From: Pseudalkalibacillus hwajinpoensis
GTDB taxonomy: Bacteria > Bacillota > Bacilli > Bacillales > Guptibacillaceae
NCBI RefSeq assembly: GCF_015234585.1
Contig: NZ_JADFCM010000001.1
Span: 558,001 to 622,000, forward strand
Reading direction: 5' to 3'
Length of the DNA: 64,000 nucleotides
The notes beneath the pieces were generated by a model. It was given only the letters and a program-made list of their open reading frames with translations, had not been told where the DNA came from and searched no databases. Every line of letters begins with the position of its first letter. Positions within the stretch are counted from its first letter, which is position 1. The position numbers were made by a program, and so were the translations under genes. Below, piece after piece: positions 44,142 to 52,984 of the stretch.

Positions 44142-44537
44142 ATGAAGAAGGTTTTGACTTACGGTACATTTGATTTATTGCATTGGGGCCACATTAATAT
44201 ATTGAAGAGAGCTAAAGATCTTGGCGATTATCTTATTGTAGCTATTTCAACAGATGAATTTAATGAAATTAAAAATAAAAAAGCATATCATAGCTATGAA
44301 AACCGCAAAATGATATTAGAAGCTATTCGCTATGTTGATGAAGTGATTCCAGAAGAACACTGGGAGCAAAAAGTAGATGACGTAAAAAATCACGATGTAG
44401 ACATCTTTGTGATGGGTGATGATTGGGAAGGGAAATTTGATTTCTTGAAAGATCATTGTGAAGTCATTTATCTTCCTCGCACAGCGGGAATTTCGACATC
44501 GAAAATCAAGAAAGAGCTACTTGTATCTAACGGATAA
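44142..44537 (+). CDS. tagD: Glycerol-3-phosphate cytidylyltransferase TagD
   Basis: A 131-residue protein of the cytidylyltransferase family. TYGTFDLLHWGHINIL holds the HxGH nucleotide-binding motif, DDWEGKFDFL follows, and RTAGISTSKIK is the second signature (RTxGIST). Length equals B. subtilis TagD (129 aa). It makes CDP-glycerol, the donor used by the TagF-like proteins encoded just downstream. RBS CTGGAGGGG. Confidence 0.95.
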   Translation: MKKVLTYGTFDLLHWGHINILKRAKDLGDYLIVAISTDEFNEIKNKKAYHSYENRKMILEAIRYVDEVIPEEHWEQKVDDVKNHDVDIFVMGDDWEGKFDFLKDHCEVIYLPRTAGISTSKIKKELLVSNG

Positions 44538-44584
44538 GCAATTGTAGAAAGAAAGAATAAATAGTTGAGGTGCTAGGAATTGTT

Positions 44585-46744
44585 ATGGGACAAATTAGTG
44601 TAATAGTAACCGTTTATAATAAAGAAGACTATATCGAAAAATGCCTTGATTCCCTATTGCAGCAGACTTTTCAGGATATAGAAATCATTCTGATTAACGA
44701 TGCATCAACTGATAATAGTAAGGGAATTATTGAGCGTTACAGCGATTCGAGAATGACTTGCTATCATCTAGATAAAAATGTTGGTGTCTCAAAAGCGCGC
44801 AACATGGGGATCGAGTACGCTTCAAGCGAGTTTATCTATTTTGTTGACGGTGACGATTACCTGGCGCCATACACACTAGAGCTTCTCCTAAACAACATAG
44901 GAGAAGCAAACTTTATTGGTGGTTCTATTTTCAAAGCTGGAAAAATTGCTATTCCAATGGAAATCGGAGAAGATTCTTACTATTTGCGTAGATTAAGTGG
45001 TGGAAGAAAAATCAAAGCACTTCGTCGTAGGAGTGCTACTAACTTGTTGCTACGCAAAGACTTTGTGGACGTTCAAGAGCTTCGTTTTGATGAACAAGCT
45101 ACCTTTTACACGGACCTTACCTTCTCTATTCCAGCAATAGTAAATACAGAGGAGATTCCTATGATTACAGGCGTCCCCACTTATTTAAAAGGGGAGTGCT
45201 ATGATCCGATCGACCAGCCAACTCTCATGCTACATTCTGTAGAGGAGAAGTTGCCTGATTTATTTTATGTGTATCATAAAATGAAGATGTCGTACACTGA
45301 TACGAAAAGCATTAGTCGCTATTTGGACCTTCTCTTGTTAAATTATTATTCAAAGAGCATAACTAATAAAGCCGTGAAGAACTCTAACGTTTTGTTTGAT
45401 CATTTCACTGCTTTAAAGAACAGTCTCTCTTTAGTAGCACCTGGAAGGATTAAGAGACGGAATATCATCGAACGAAGAGAGCATCGTCTTCTACAAAAGG
45501 GGAAAAAAGAAGCCGTTCTGAAGTCAATGATGTTTCGAGTACGCTTAAGGCAGTGGCGTAGATCATTGAGGAAGAAACACTTACTCATGCGTCAGCTTTA
45601 CCGAACGGTTCTTGTGAAAATGCCAATGAAACCGAAAAAAGTACTTCTTGAGAGCTTCGGTGGTAAGGGGTATTCAGATAGCCCTCGCTACATTTATGAA
45701 GAACTGTTAAAAAGCGATCATAAGTATGATTATTTATGGGTTTATGATAAAAAGAAAAAGGATATACCGGGGAATCCTAAGCAGGTGAGACGCTTAAGCC
45801 CCGCTTACTATTACCATCTTGCGACTGCCAAGTACTGGGTATCGAATGCCAGAATGCCAAACTTTGCGATTAAACGTCCTGAGACAGTTTATTTACAAAC
45901 ATGGCATGGTACACCGCTCAAAAAACTGGCAGCTGATATGAAAGAAGTACGTATGCCTGGCACGACAACAGAAAAATATAAGCGGAACTTTTACAATGAA
46001 GCCCAAAAATGGGACTATCTCGTTTCGCCAAATGATTATTCGACTTCTATTTTCAGAAGAGCCTTTAAGTTCGGGAAAGAAGTTCTTGATGTGGGCTATC
46101 CGAGAAACGATATCCTCTATCTTGAGGATGAAGAAAAAGCTAGACGTCAGCAGGAAATAAAGGCTAAACTTGGTATTCCTGCTGATAAAAAAGTCATTCT
46201 TTATGCCCCTACGTGGCGGGATGACGAGTTTCACGGTAAGGGGAAATATAAGTTTGATTTAAAGCTGAACCTTAGCGAAATGCAGGCACGTCTTGGTGAC
46301 GAATATGTGATTGGTCTACGCATGCATTATTTAATTGCAGAGCATATTGATACGACTGGGATGAGCGATTTTGTATACAATTTATCTGACTACGGAGATA
46401 TTGCGGAGCTTTATTTACTATCAGATATTCTGATTACTGATTATTCATCCGTGTTCTTTGATTTCGCAAATTTACGTCGTCCTATTTTATTTTTCACTTA
46501 TGACATTGAAAAGTATCGCGATTCACTTCGCGGATTCTATATGGATTTTGAGAATGAAGCACCAGGTCCGCTTCTTAAAACGTCGGACGGTGTCATAGAT
46601 GCGATAGAACATATCGAGAAAATAGAAGCTACCTATCAAAGCAATTTTGATGCATTCTATGATAAATATTGTCATCTTGATGATGGGCACGCTTCTAGAA
46701 AAGTAATTAATAGGGTATTTGAGCCTGAGAAAGCTGAAATGTAG
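44585..46744 (+). CDS. Bifunctional GT2 glycosyltransferase - TagF-like CDP-glycerol glycerophosphotransferase
   Basis: About 719 residues from ATG 44585 (AGGA at six bases). Residues 1-230 form a GT-A family 2 domain (ISVIVTVYNKEDYIEKCL, ILINDASTDNS, YFVDGDDYL). Residues about 355-715 form a TagF/TagB domain with both catalytic His regions, QTWHGTPLKKL and GLRMHYLIAE, plus LITDYSSVFFDFANLRRP. It would transfer a sugar and glycerol phosphate units, so the polymer may have a glycosylated or sugar-containing poly(glycerol phosphate) backbone. GT2-TagF fusions occur in teichoic-acid and capsule loci; substrate is inferred. Followed by a terminator-like hairpin. Confidence 0.88.
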   Translation: MGQISVIVTVYNKEDYIEKCLDSLLQQTFQDIEIILINDASTDNSKGIIERYSDSRMTCYHLDKNVGVSKARNMGIEYASSEFIYFVDGDDYLAPYTLELLLNNIGEANFIGGSIFKAGKIAIPMEIGEDSYYLRRLSGGRKIKALRRRSATNLLLRKDFVDVQELRFDEQATFYTDLTFSIPAIVNTEEIPMITGVPTYLKGECYDPIDQPTLMLHSVEEKLPDLFYVYHKMKMSYTDTKSISRYLDLLLLNYYSKSITNKAVKNSNVLFDHFTALKNSLSLVAPGRIKRRNIIERREHRLLQKGKKEAVLKSMMFRVRLRQWRRSLRKKHLLMRQLYRTVLVKMPMKPKKVLLESFGGKGYSDSPRYIYEELLKSDHKYDYLWVYDKKKKDIPGNPKQVRRLSPAYYYHLATAKYWVSNARMPNFAIKRPETVYLQTWHGTPLKKLAADMKEVRMPGTTTEKYKRNFYNEAQKWDYLVSPNDYSTSIFRRAFKFGKEVLDVGYPRNDILYLEDEEKARRQQEIKAKLGIPADKKVILYAPTWRDDEFHGKGKYKFDLKLNLSEMQARLGDEYVIGLRMHYLIAEHIDTTGMSDFVYNLSDYGDIAELYLLSDILITDYSSVFFDFANLRRPILFFTYDIEKYRDSLRGFYMDFENEAPGPLLKTSDGVIDAIEHIEKIEATYQSNFDAFYDKYCHLDDGHASRKVINRVFEPEKAEM

Positions 46745-46758
46745 ATAGACTTTAGAGA

Positions 46759-46807
46759 AACAGGGTACTGCCGCTGGTGAAGGCGATATGGCACTATCCT
46801 GTTTTTT
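46759..46807 (+). terminator. Probable terminator between the two TagF-type genes
   Basis: AACAGGGTACTGCC (46759-46772) pairs with GGCACTATCCTGTT (46790-46803) apart from one central mismatch, followed by TTTTC. Downstream genes may have a separate promoter or rely on read-through. Confidence 0.7.
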
Positions 46808-46871
46808 CAAAGCGACAGCGCATTTCGAATAGAGGTAATCTACTACTAGTCGGGAGTATGGTGTCCATTTC

Positions 46872-48074
46872 ATGAAAAAGCTATTGAGAATGTTGAAAAT
46901 ATATCCATTAATGAAGGCGTTTAGTCGACTTCTTTTTGTGGCGTTGGGCCGTTTTCCAGCAAACAAGCGCCTTGTTATTTTTGAGAGCTTTTCTGGCAAG
47001 CAGTACAGCTGTAATCCAAGGGCGATCTACGAATATCTGTTAGAGCACGACTATGATTTAGACATGATTTGGAGTGTTGAAGAATCTCATGCTGAGTCTT
47101 TTCGTAAAAGGGGTATACCTACTGTAAGGCGTTTTTCGCTAAGATGGTTTTATCTCATGGCTCGTGCGCGTTATTGGGTGACTAATAGTCGGATGTCGCT
47201 TTGGATTCCTAAGCCATCTCACACTGTCTATGTACAAACGTGGCATGGAACGCCGCTTAAGAAGCTTGCAGGTGATATGGAAGAAGTGTACATGCCTGGA
47301 ACAAACACGCTCTCCTATAAAGATAATTTCTATAAGGAAGCAGCGAAGTGGGATTACTTAATCTCGCCGAATCGTTACTCATCTGAGATTTTTGAGAGAG
47401 CATTTGGTTTTAAAAAAAACATGGTAGAATCGGGCTATCCACGTAATGATCGTCTTCATCTTGAAAATCATCAAGAAAAGATCGATGCATTGAAAGTGGA
47501 GTATAGCATTCCTACAGAAAAAAAAGTGGTTCTTTATGCACCAACCTGGAGAGATGATGAATTTTATCAACCGGGGAAATATAAACATGAGCTGAAATTA
47601 GATCTTGATTTATTGAGACGTGAAATCGGCGAGGAATATGTTATTGTATTAAGGATGCACTATTTAATTGCAGAGCAGTTTGATCTTTCTCTATATGAAG
47701 GATTTGTTTTTGATTTATCACTTGGTGTCGATGTCAATGATCTCTATTTAATTTCTGATGTGTTGATTACAGATTATTCATCTGTCTTTTTCGATTATGC
47801 GAATTTGAGGAGACCAATTATTTTCTTCGCTTATGATCTTGCTTCATATCGTGATAAATTGCGTGGCTTTTACTTTGATCTTGAAGAAGAGGCGCCAGGT
47901 CCTGTCGTGACAACATCTGAAGAAGTTTTACACGCTATTCAAACGTTTGAAAATGAAGGATTTGGCGTATTTGAAGAAAAGTATAACGATTTCTATAACA
48001 CTTATTGTTACCTTGAAGGAGGGTCTGCTACCAAAAAGGTTGTTGACCAAATTTTTGTTAGTGAGGCAAAATAA
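46872..48074 (+). CDS. TagF/TagB-like CDP-glycerol glycerophosphotransferase
   Basis: A 400-residue membrane-associated transferase without the GT2 part. VQTWHGTPLKKLAGDMEEV, VLRMHYLIAEQ and LITDYSSVFFDYANLRRP are nearly the same as in the fusion protein at 44585. An N-terminal amphipathic segment (about 1-25) may bind the membrane. It could prime or elongate the glycerol-phosphate chain; TagB- and TagF-like roles cannot be told apart from sequence. The tagG start is three bases after its stop. Confidence 0.88.
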   Translation: MKKLLRMLKIYPLMKAFSRLLFVALGRFPANKRLVIFESFSGKQYSCNPRAIYEYLLEHDYDLDMIWSVEESHAESFRKRGIPTVRRFSLRWFYLMARARYWVTNSRMSLWIPKPSHTVYVQTWHGTPLKKLAGDMEEVYMPGTNTLSYKDNFYKEAAKWDYLISPNRYSSEIFERAFGFKKNMVESGYPRNDRLHLENHQEKIDALKVEYSIPTEKKVVLYAPTWRDDEFYQPGKYKHELKLDLDLLRREIGEEYVIVLRMHYLIAEQFDLSLYEGFVFDLSLGVDVNDLYLISDVLITDYSSVFFDYANLRRPIIFFAYDLASYRDKLRGFYFDLEEEAPGPVVTTSEEVLHAIQTFENEGFGVFEEKYNDFYNTYCYLEGGSATKKVVDQIFVSEAK

Positions 48075-48076
48075 GC

Positions 48077-48880
48077 ATGAATTCTATGATTGCAGTTTTA
48101 AAAGAACAAGTTAGCAACTTCTACCTAATTAATCGGCTTTCGATTTATCAGGTAAAGAGCACGAATAGCAATAATTATCTTGGTATGGTTTGGGAAATTC
48201 TGAATCCACTTTTCCAAATGAGCATTTACTGGTTTGTATTTGGCTTTGGAATACGAAACGGGAACCCGGTTGATGGCGTCCCATTTGTTCTATGGATGTC
48301 TGCTGGACTTGTTGTATGGTTCTTCTTTAATCCTGCTGTTATACAAGGATCAAAGTCGATTTATACCAGGATATCAATGGTATCCAAAATGAACTTTCCA
48401 ATGAGTACGATTCCGAGCTATGTAATTATGTCAGTCTTTTATCAACATTTGATTTTACTTGGTATATACTTTGCAGCAGTGTTATTAACTGGCCAGGGGG
48501 TATCCTGGCACTTGCTTCAACTACCGTATTATATGTTTGCTTTAATTATTCTCATTTTTGCCATCTCTCTCATTACGTCGACGCTATCGACAATCGTTCG
48601 AGATGTGCACAAAATGCTTCAGTCGTTTATTCGGATGTTTCTTTATTTAACACCAATTTTATGGACAATTGATGATCTTCCTGGATTTATTCAGATTGGG
48701 ATGAAACTTAATCCGCTATACTATATAGTGGAAGGCTACAGAGATGCACTTCTCGGCATGGGCTGGGTTCATCAGACGCTTCAATATACCCTTTACTACT
48801 GGGTTGTCGTTGTGCTCTTACTGATGATTGGTTCCTACCTGCATATGAAGTTCAAGAGTCATTTCGTAGACTATATTTAA
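48077..48880 (+). CDS. tagG: Teichoic acid exporter permease TagG
   Basis: A 267-residue ABC-2 permease with six predicted helices. LYQVKSTNSNNYLGMVWEILNPLFQMSIYWFVFGFG-type N-terminal pattern and LNPLYYIVEGYRDALLG near residue 215 are typical of TagG/TarG. With TagH it flips lipid-linked teichoic acid across the membrane. It starts three bases after the TagF-like gene, and tagH follows by 15 bases. Confidence 0.93.
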   Translation: MNSMIAVLKEQVSNFYLINRLSIYQVKSTNSNNYLGMVWEILNPLFQMSIYWFVFGFGIRNGNPVDGVPFVLWMSAGLVVWFFFNPAVIQGSKSIYTRISMVSKMNFPMSTIPSYVIMSVFYQHLILLGIYFAAVLLTGQGVSWHLLQLPYYMFALIILIFAISLITSTLSTIVRDVHKMLQSFIRMFLYLTPILWTIDDLPGFIQIGMKLNPLYYIVEGYRDALLGMGWVHQTLQYTLYYWVVVVLLLMIGSYLHMKFKSHFVDYI

Positions 48881-48895
48881 TAAGGACTGTCGTTT

Positions 48896-49744
48896 ATGAG
48901 TTATTCAGTTAAATTAAACGGGATTACGAAAAAATATAAAATGCACAGGCAGAACTCTGATAAGCTCAAGGATATTCTTCTTCCTGGTGGCTATGGTGAG
49001 GATTTCTATGCCATTCGTGATTTAACCTTTGAAGCAAGTGAAGGTGATGTCGTTGGTATTATCGGAGTGAACGGGTCCGGGAAATCAACGTTCTCAAACC
49101 TTGTCGCTAATATTACGCCGCCAACTAGTGGGGAAATTGACGTAAAAGGTGACGTTTCCCTTATCGCCGTTTCTGCTGGCTTAAATAAAGAGCTAACAGG
49201 GCGAGAGAATATCGAATTGAAGCTGCTTATGATGGGATATAAGAAAGACGTTATTGAAAAGATGAAGCCTGACATTATTGATTTTGCAGATATTGGTAAA
49301 TTTATCGATATGCCTGTTAAAAAATATTCCAGTGGTATGAAATCACGTCTAGGTTTTTCTATATCCATTAGCGTCGATCCAGATGTTCTGATCGTCGATG
49401 AGGCCCTTTCTGTAGGTGATAAGACGTTTGCCGATAAGTGCCTTGTCAAAATGGACGAGTTTAAGGAACGAGGAAAAACAATTTTCTTTGTTAGTCATTC
49501 AAACGGCCAGATGAAGAAGTTTTGTAATAAAGCAATCTGGCTTGAACATGGCACGATCCGTGAGTATGGCGCAATGAAAGATATCATGCCGAAGTATGAA
49601 GCTTTTATTAAAGAGTACAAATCGTGGTCGAAGGAAGAAAAGCGTCGCTTCAAAGAAGAAGGTATGAAGAAGCAGGAAGGTCTTTTAGCTGCTGATTCAG
49701 AAGAGAAAGGGAAGCGAAAGAAATCCAGACTCTTGTCTAGATGA
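48896..49744 (+). CDS. tagH: Teichoic acid exporter ATPase TagH (short form)
   Basis: A 282-residue ATPase. KYKMHRQNSDKLKDILLPGG is the TagH-type N-terminus, then Walker A GVNGSGKST, SAGLNKELTGRENIELK, signature SSGMKSRLGFS and Walker B VLIVDEALSVGD. B. subtilis TagH has about 527 residues with a C-terminal extracellular extension; this protein stops after the ATPase and a basic tail (GKRKKSRLLSR). Ends the operon with a terminator. Confidence 0.93.
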   Translation: MSYSVKLNGITKKYKMHRQNSDKLKDILLPGGYGEDFYAIRDLTFEASEGDVVGIIGVNGSGKSTFSNLVANITPPTSGEIDVKGDVSLIAVSAGLNKELTGRENIELKLLMMGYKKDVIEKMKPDIIDFADIGKFIDMPVKKYSSGMKSRLGFSISISVDPDVLIVDEALSVGDKTFADKCLVKMDEFKERGKTIFFVSHSNGQMKKFCNKAIWLEHGTIREYGAMKDIMPKYEAFIKEYKSWSKEEKRRFKEEGMKKQEGLLAADSEEKGKRKKSRLLSR

Positions 49745-49764
49745 TTTGCTTCCTTCTATAGCAG

Positions 49765-49791
49765 AATCGCTCTCATAGAGAGCGATTTTTT
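49765..49791 (+). terminator. Rho-independent terminator after tagH
   Basis: AATCGCTCTC and GAGAGCGATT around a three-base loop, followed by a T-run. Confidence 0.92.
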
Positions 49792-49877
49792 CATTATTTG
49801 CGCTGAATTTATGGGAATGAATGTGATATGATGAGAAGGAATTTTTTGGTGACATAACAAGAAGTGGGGGAGTAAGA

Positions 49878-50906
49878 ATGGCTATTTTAGTAACAGGCGG
49901 TGCTGGATATATTGGAAGTCATACGTGTGTTCAGTTACTTAATCACGGTTCTGATATTGTTGTCGTGGATAACTTTTCGAATAGTAAAATGGAGTCGCTT
50001 GATCGTGTGAAAGAGTTAACTGAGCGAGATTTTCCGATTTATGAAGTGGATCTACTTGATCGATCTTCTTTAGAAATGGTGTTTGAAGAAAATGAAATTG
50101 AAGCAGTCATTCATTTTGCAGGCTTGAAAGCTGTTGGCGAATCGGTTTCCATGCCACTTCATTATTACCATAATAACTTAACAGGGACGTTCATTCTTTG
50201 TGAAGTGATGGAGAAATTTAACGTTCGAAACATTGTGTTTAGCTCATCTGCAACCGTTTATGGTATGCCTGACGTTATGCCAATCACTGAAGAAGCCCCT
50301 TTAAGCGCAACGAATCCGTATGGACAAACGAAGCTCATGATTGAACAAATTCTTCGTGATCTTCATGTTTCTGATTCAAACTGGAGCATTGCCCTTCTTC
50401 GCTATTTCAATCCAATCGGAGCTCATGTGAGCGGAAGAATTGGGGAAGATCCTAACGGGATTCCAAATAACCTCATGCCGTATATTAGTCAAGTTGCGGT
50501 TGGAAAACTCGAAAAGCTTAACGTGTTTGGAGATGACTACGATACAGCAGATGGTACAGGCGTTCGTGATTATATCCATGTGGAGGATCTGGCTAACGGG
50601 CATTTGAAAGCGTTAGAGCATATCCTAGGTACAACGGGAGTAGAAGCGTATAACCTTGGCACGGGAAATGGGTATAGCGTGCTTCAGATGGTGAAGGCTT
50701 TTGAAGAAGCGACTGGGAAAGAAGTGAAGTACTCCATTGCTCCGCGCCGTCCTGGCGATATTGGAGAATGCTATGCAGATCCCGCGAAAGCTGAAGCTGA
50801 GCTTGGCTGGAAAGCGGAAAAAGGCATTGAAGAAATGTGCCGCGACACGTGGCGCTGGCAGTCGGAAAATCCTGATGGGTATAAGAGGGGTCAGGTGCGT
50901 ACCTGA
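49878..50906 (+). CDS. galE: UDP-glucose 4-epimerase GalE
   Basis: A 342-residue short-chain dehydrogenase-fold epimerase. [14 protein letters not shown] is the NAD loop; SSATVYG and YGQTK give the Ser/Tyr-x3-Lys catalytic set; RYFNPIGAH and [10 protein letters not shown] are GalE signatures. It interconverts UDP-glucose and UDP-galactose, serving both the envelope cluster and galactose entering from the locus at 54664. Extended -10 TGATATGAT at 49824-49832. The last residues, RGQVRT, and the TGA stop are read from a palindromic repeat, so the C-terminal tail is probably not ancestral. Confidence 0.95.
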   Translation: MAILVTGGAGYIGSHTCVQLLNHGSDIVVVDNFSNSKMESLDRVKELTERDFPIYEVDLLDRSSLEMVFEENEIEAVIHFAGLKAVGESVSMPLHYYHNNLTGTFILCEVMEKFNVRNIVFSSSATVYGMPDVMPITEEAPLSATNPYGQTKLMIEQILRDLHVSDSNWSIALLRYFNPIGAHVSGRIGEDPNGIPNNLMPYISQVAVGKLEKLNVFGDDYDTADGTGVRDYIHVEDLANGHLKALEHILGTTGVEAYNLGTGNGYSVLQMVKAFEEATGKEVKYSIAPRRPGDIGECYADPAKAEAELGWKAEKGIEEMCRDTWRWQSENPDGYKRGQVRT

Positions 50907-50910
50907 CCCC
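50887..50910. repeat. Palindromic repeat overlapping the galE stop
   Basis: GGGGTCAGGT (50887-50896), GCGT, ACCTGACCCC (50901-50910): a perfect ten-base-pair stem whose bases also encode the last five galE codons and the stop. Confidence 0.9.
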
Positions 50911-50940
50911 CACGGAGGACAGCTGTCTTTCTATAGAGGA

Positions 50941-50976
50941 CACTAAAGCCCGCTCATTAATGAGCGGGCTTTAGTG
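50941..50976. terminator. Bidirectional terminator-like palindrome after galE
   Basis: CACTAAAGCCCGCTCATT and its exact reverse complement AATGAGCGGGCTTTAGTG form an 18-base-pair stem ending in GTTTA. It is close to galE and well before the methyltransferase start. Confidence 0.8.
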
Positions 50977-51053
50977 TTTAAATAAGGTTTCTCTCGTATA
51001 ACTGCCAGTAGTGTTGTGAAGAATTAGAAAGAAATTCTAAGGAGGTTCTCGCT

Positions 51054-51620
51054 GTGGCTGGTAAACGATTCAAACCAGGTAATGCGGGTCGACTACTTGA
51101 TCCGAAACGAAAGGAAATTATTTCACCTGAACAAGTTATCGCTCATCTTGATGTAAAGGCAACCGATCATGTAGCTGATTTAGGAGCGGGAAATGGGTAT
51201 TTTACATTGCCGTTGTCGGAAGCAGCTGAAAAGGTTTATGCGGTTGATATTGAAAGGCAGATGCTAGATCTTCTTAAAAATCGTGTTTCAGAAGAAAATC
51301 TAGCAGGGCATATCGAGTACGTTGTCAGTAGCTTGGAGCAGATTAATCTAAGAGATCACGTCGCTGACAAAGCGATTGCGGCATTTGTGATTCATGAAGT
51401 GCCTGATCTTACAAGAGCATTTCAAGAATTTAAGCGAATTATTAAGCTAGGACAGAAATTGCTTGTACTTGAATGGGAAGCCATTGAAATGGATATGGGC
51501 CCACCACTTCATGATCGAATTTCTTCTGAGAAGATGATGCAGATTTTTAAAGAGAATGGACTTGAACCTGAGATCCACCATTTTCATGAGTCTGTATATG
51601 GGGTAACTGCGGAAGTATAG
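51054..51620 (+). CDS. Class I SAM-dependent methyltransferase
   Basis: A 188-residue protein starting at GTG after AAGGAGG. Motif I VADLGAGNGYFTLPL near residue 40 and motif post-I YAVDIERQML bind S-adenosylmethionine; AFVIHEVPDL fits motif IV. The GRLLDPKRKEIISPEQV start is common in short UbiE/MenG-like arsenite- or small-molecule methyltransferases of Firmicutes. Substrate is unknown; no Cys pattern typical of ArsM was seen. Single gene followed by a palindromic repeat and a terminator. Confidence 0.85.
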   Translation: MAGKRFKPGNAGRLLDPKRKEIISPEQVIAHLDVKATDHVADLGAGNGYFTLPLSEAAEKVYAVDIERQMLDLLKNRVSEENLAGHIEYVVSSLEQINLRDHVADKAIAAFVIHEVPDLTRAFQEFKRIIKLGQKLLVLEWEAIEMDMGPPLHDRISSEKMMQIFKENGLEPEIHHFHESVYGVTAEV

Positions 51621-51624
51621 GGTA

Positions 51625-51651
51625 GGGGGACAAGGTGCGTACCTGTCCCCC
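51625..51651. repeat. Palindromic repeat, intermediate type
   Basis: GGGGGACAAGGT, GCGT, ACCTGTCCCCC starting five bases after the methyltransferase stop. On the reverse strand it reads GACAGGTACGCACC, linking the GACAGGCACC copies with the GGGGTCAGGT copies. Confidence 0.85.
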
Positions 51652-51680
51652 ACAAAAGACGGCTGTCCTCAAAACAAAGA

Positions 51681-51717
51681 CAAAAAAACCAGCTCTCTTC
51701 ATTGAGAGCTGGTTTCA
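51681..51717. terminator. Terminator between methyltransferase and AlgX-like gene
   Basis: ACCAGCTCTC and GAGAGCTGGT around TTCATT, with an A-run before and TTTCATTT after, so it can act for both convergent genes. Confidence 0.9.
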
Positions 51718-51748
51718 TTTATTTTGCTCAACTAAAACTTCGTTCGAT

Positions 51749-52963
51749 TTAGTCTTCCATTGGTGTTGAGAAGCGGAAGGATTCGCCTTGAAGCATGGCG
51801 TCATTATACAAGAACAGGACTACATCAAAATCCTTATCCGCCATATACTCTGTTAAAATCTGATCATCGTTATAACGGATATCATAAACAGTCGTATTGG
51901 AGAAATGCTGGGCAATGTGGAACGCAATTGGGTTTGCGTAGGAATCTTTTAAAATCAATAGTCGACTTTCTTTTTGAACGGCAGGGTTCTCAATTGTAAT
52001 TTCAGCTGTATTGTTCATGTACAGCCCACCAAAATCGATAGGATCGTTATCTCTAAATATGTCAGTACCATATACCTGTTTAAATGTACGCTCTTTGCCG
52101 TTCCAGGTAATTTGATAGTTATCAAATAGATTATCTTTAGGTAACATGTGACAGATCTTTTCACCTGTTGCATCAACCGTTAAATAAAGCTGATTATTAT
52201 AGCTTCCAATAAATTGTTTGTCGTTATAACACTTTAATTCATAGTCACTGTCGTCTTCGTTCATGTTTGTGTAGTAAGTTGAATTCTCAGAGAGAAGGTC
52301 TGCTACTTTTTGATAGCCTTCAAACGCCCCAAACATGTTCCAGTGATGGTCTGTCTTGAAGTAGCGCTCTTTCAATTCATCATCAGTATATTCTTCTTTA
52401 AATTCTTTCCCAACATCAACTGTTGGGATGCTCTTTTGGTTAAATTTTGAGAAAAAGTAATCTTTCTTTTCTATTCCTGTTCCCTCTTCAATATAAGACG
52501 GCAGGATGTCGATGGTATTCACTTTATGAGGAAGAGAAGCAAAATAAACTTCCTTTCCCTCATCCTTCATCGCCGCCGCAAATTCGTTTAAGTTATCAAC
52601 TGCCTTATCAATATGGGTAGAAGGCTTACTATAACTCGGTTTTGGGATGATCCAATTCGAGTCAGATACATAGTAATCAAAAATATAGGTTTTGTTCGTC
52701 ATTTGCTGATATTGAAGATATGATTTCAACCAGATATTTCGACCGGGAAACTGATCAAGAAAATACGATTCAAAATCGTTCATGTATTCTCCGTTCGAAA
52801 CATTCTCAATCGAAAGGTCAGGGTTTTGAGCTAGTTCTCTTTTTTCTACGTCAGATACTTCGATATCTGCTGAAACTGTAAGGTAGAAGAAAACGGTAAA
52901 GATAAACGCAAAGAATAAGATAATGAGCATCCATTTCCTTGCCTTTTCAATTCGCTGAATCAT
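51749..52963 (-). CDS. AlgX/AlgJ-like SGNH-type O-acetyltransferase (DHHW protein)
   Basis: A 404-residue protein with one N-terminal membrane anchor (about residues 11-31) and the rest outside. FKTDHHWNMFGAFEGYQ carries the DHHW motif, and LLILKDSYANPIAFHIA the probable Ser nucleophile block, as in AlgX/AlgJ and DltD-type SGNH proteins. Paired with the MBOAT gene just upstream on the same strand (22-base gap), it would transfer acetyl groups onto an extracellular or wall polysaccharide. The polymer is not identified; the nearby teichoic acid or another exopolysaccharide are candidates. Confidence 0.85.
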   Translation of the reverse strand: MIQRIEKARKWMLIILFFAFIFTVFFYLTVSADIEVSDVEKRELAQNPDLSIENVSNGEYMNDFESYFLDQFPGRNIWLKSYLQYQQMTNKTYIFDYYVSDSNWIIPKPSYSKPSTHIDKAVDNLNEFAAAMKDEGKEVYFASLPHKVNTIDILPSYIEEGTGIEKKDYFFSKFNQKSIPTVDVGKEFKEEYTDDELKERYFKTDHHWNMFGAFEGYQKVADLLSENSTYYTNMNEDDSDYELKCYNDKQFIGSYNNQLYLTVDATGEKICHMLPKDNLFDNYQITWNGKERTFKQVYGTDIFRDNDPIDFGGLYMNNTAEITIENPAVQKESRLLILKDSYANPIAFHIAQHFSNTTVYDIRYNDDQILTEYMADKDFDVVLFLYNDAMLQGESFRFSTPMED

Positions 52964-52984
52964 AGCAAAGCTCCTTTATTGGCA

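Noticed and set aside
49006..49449. 147-codon reverse open frame
   Set aside because: It is antisense to tagH, whose motifs are intact, and lacks a ribosome site.
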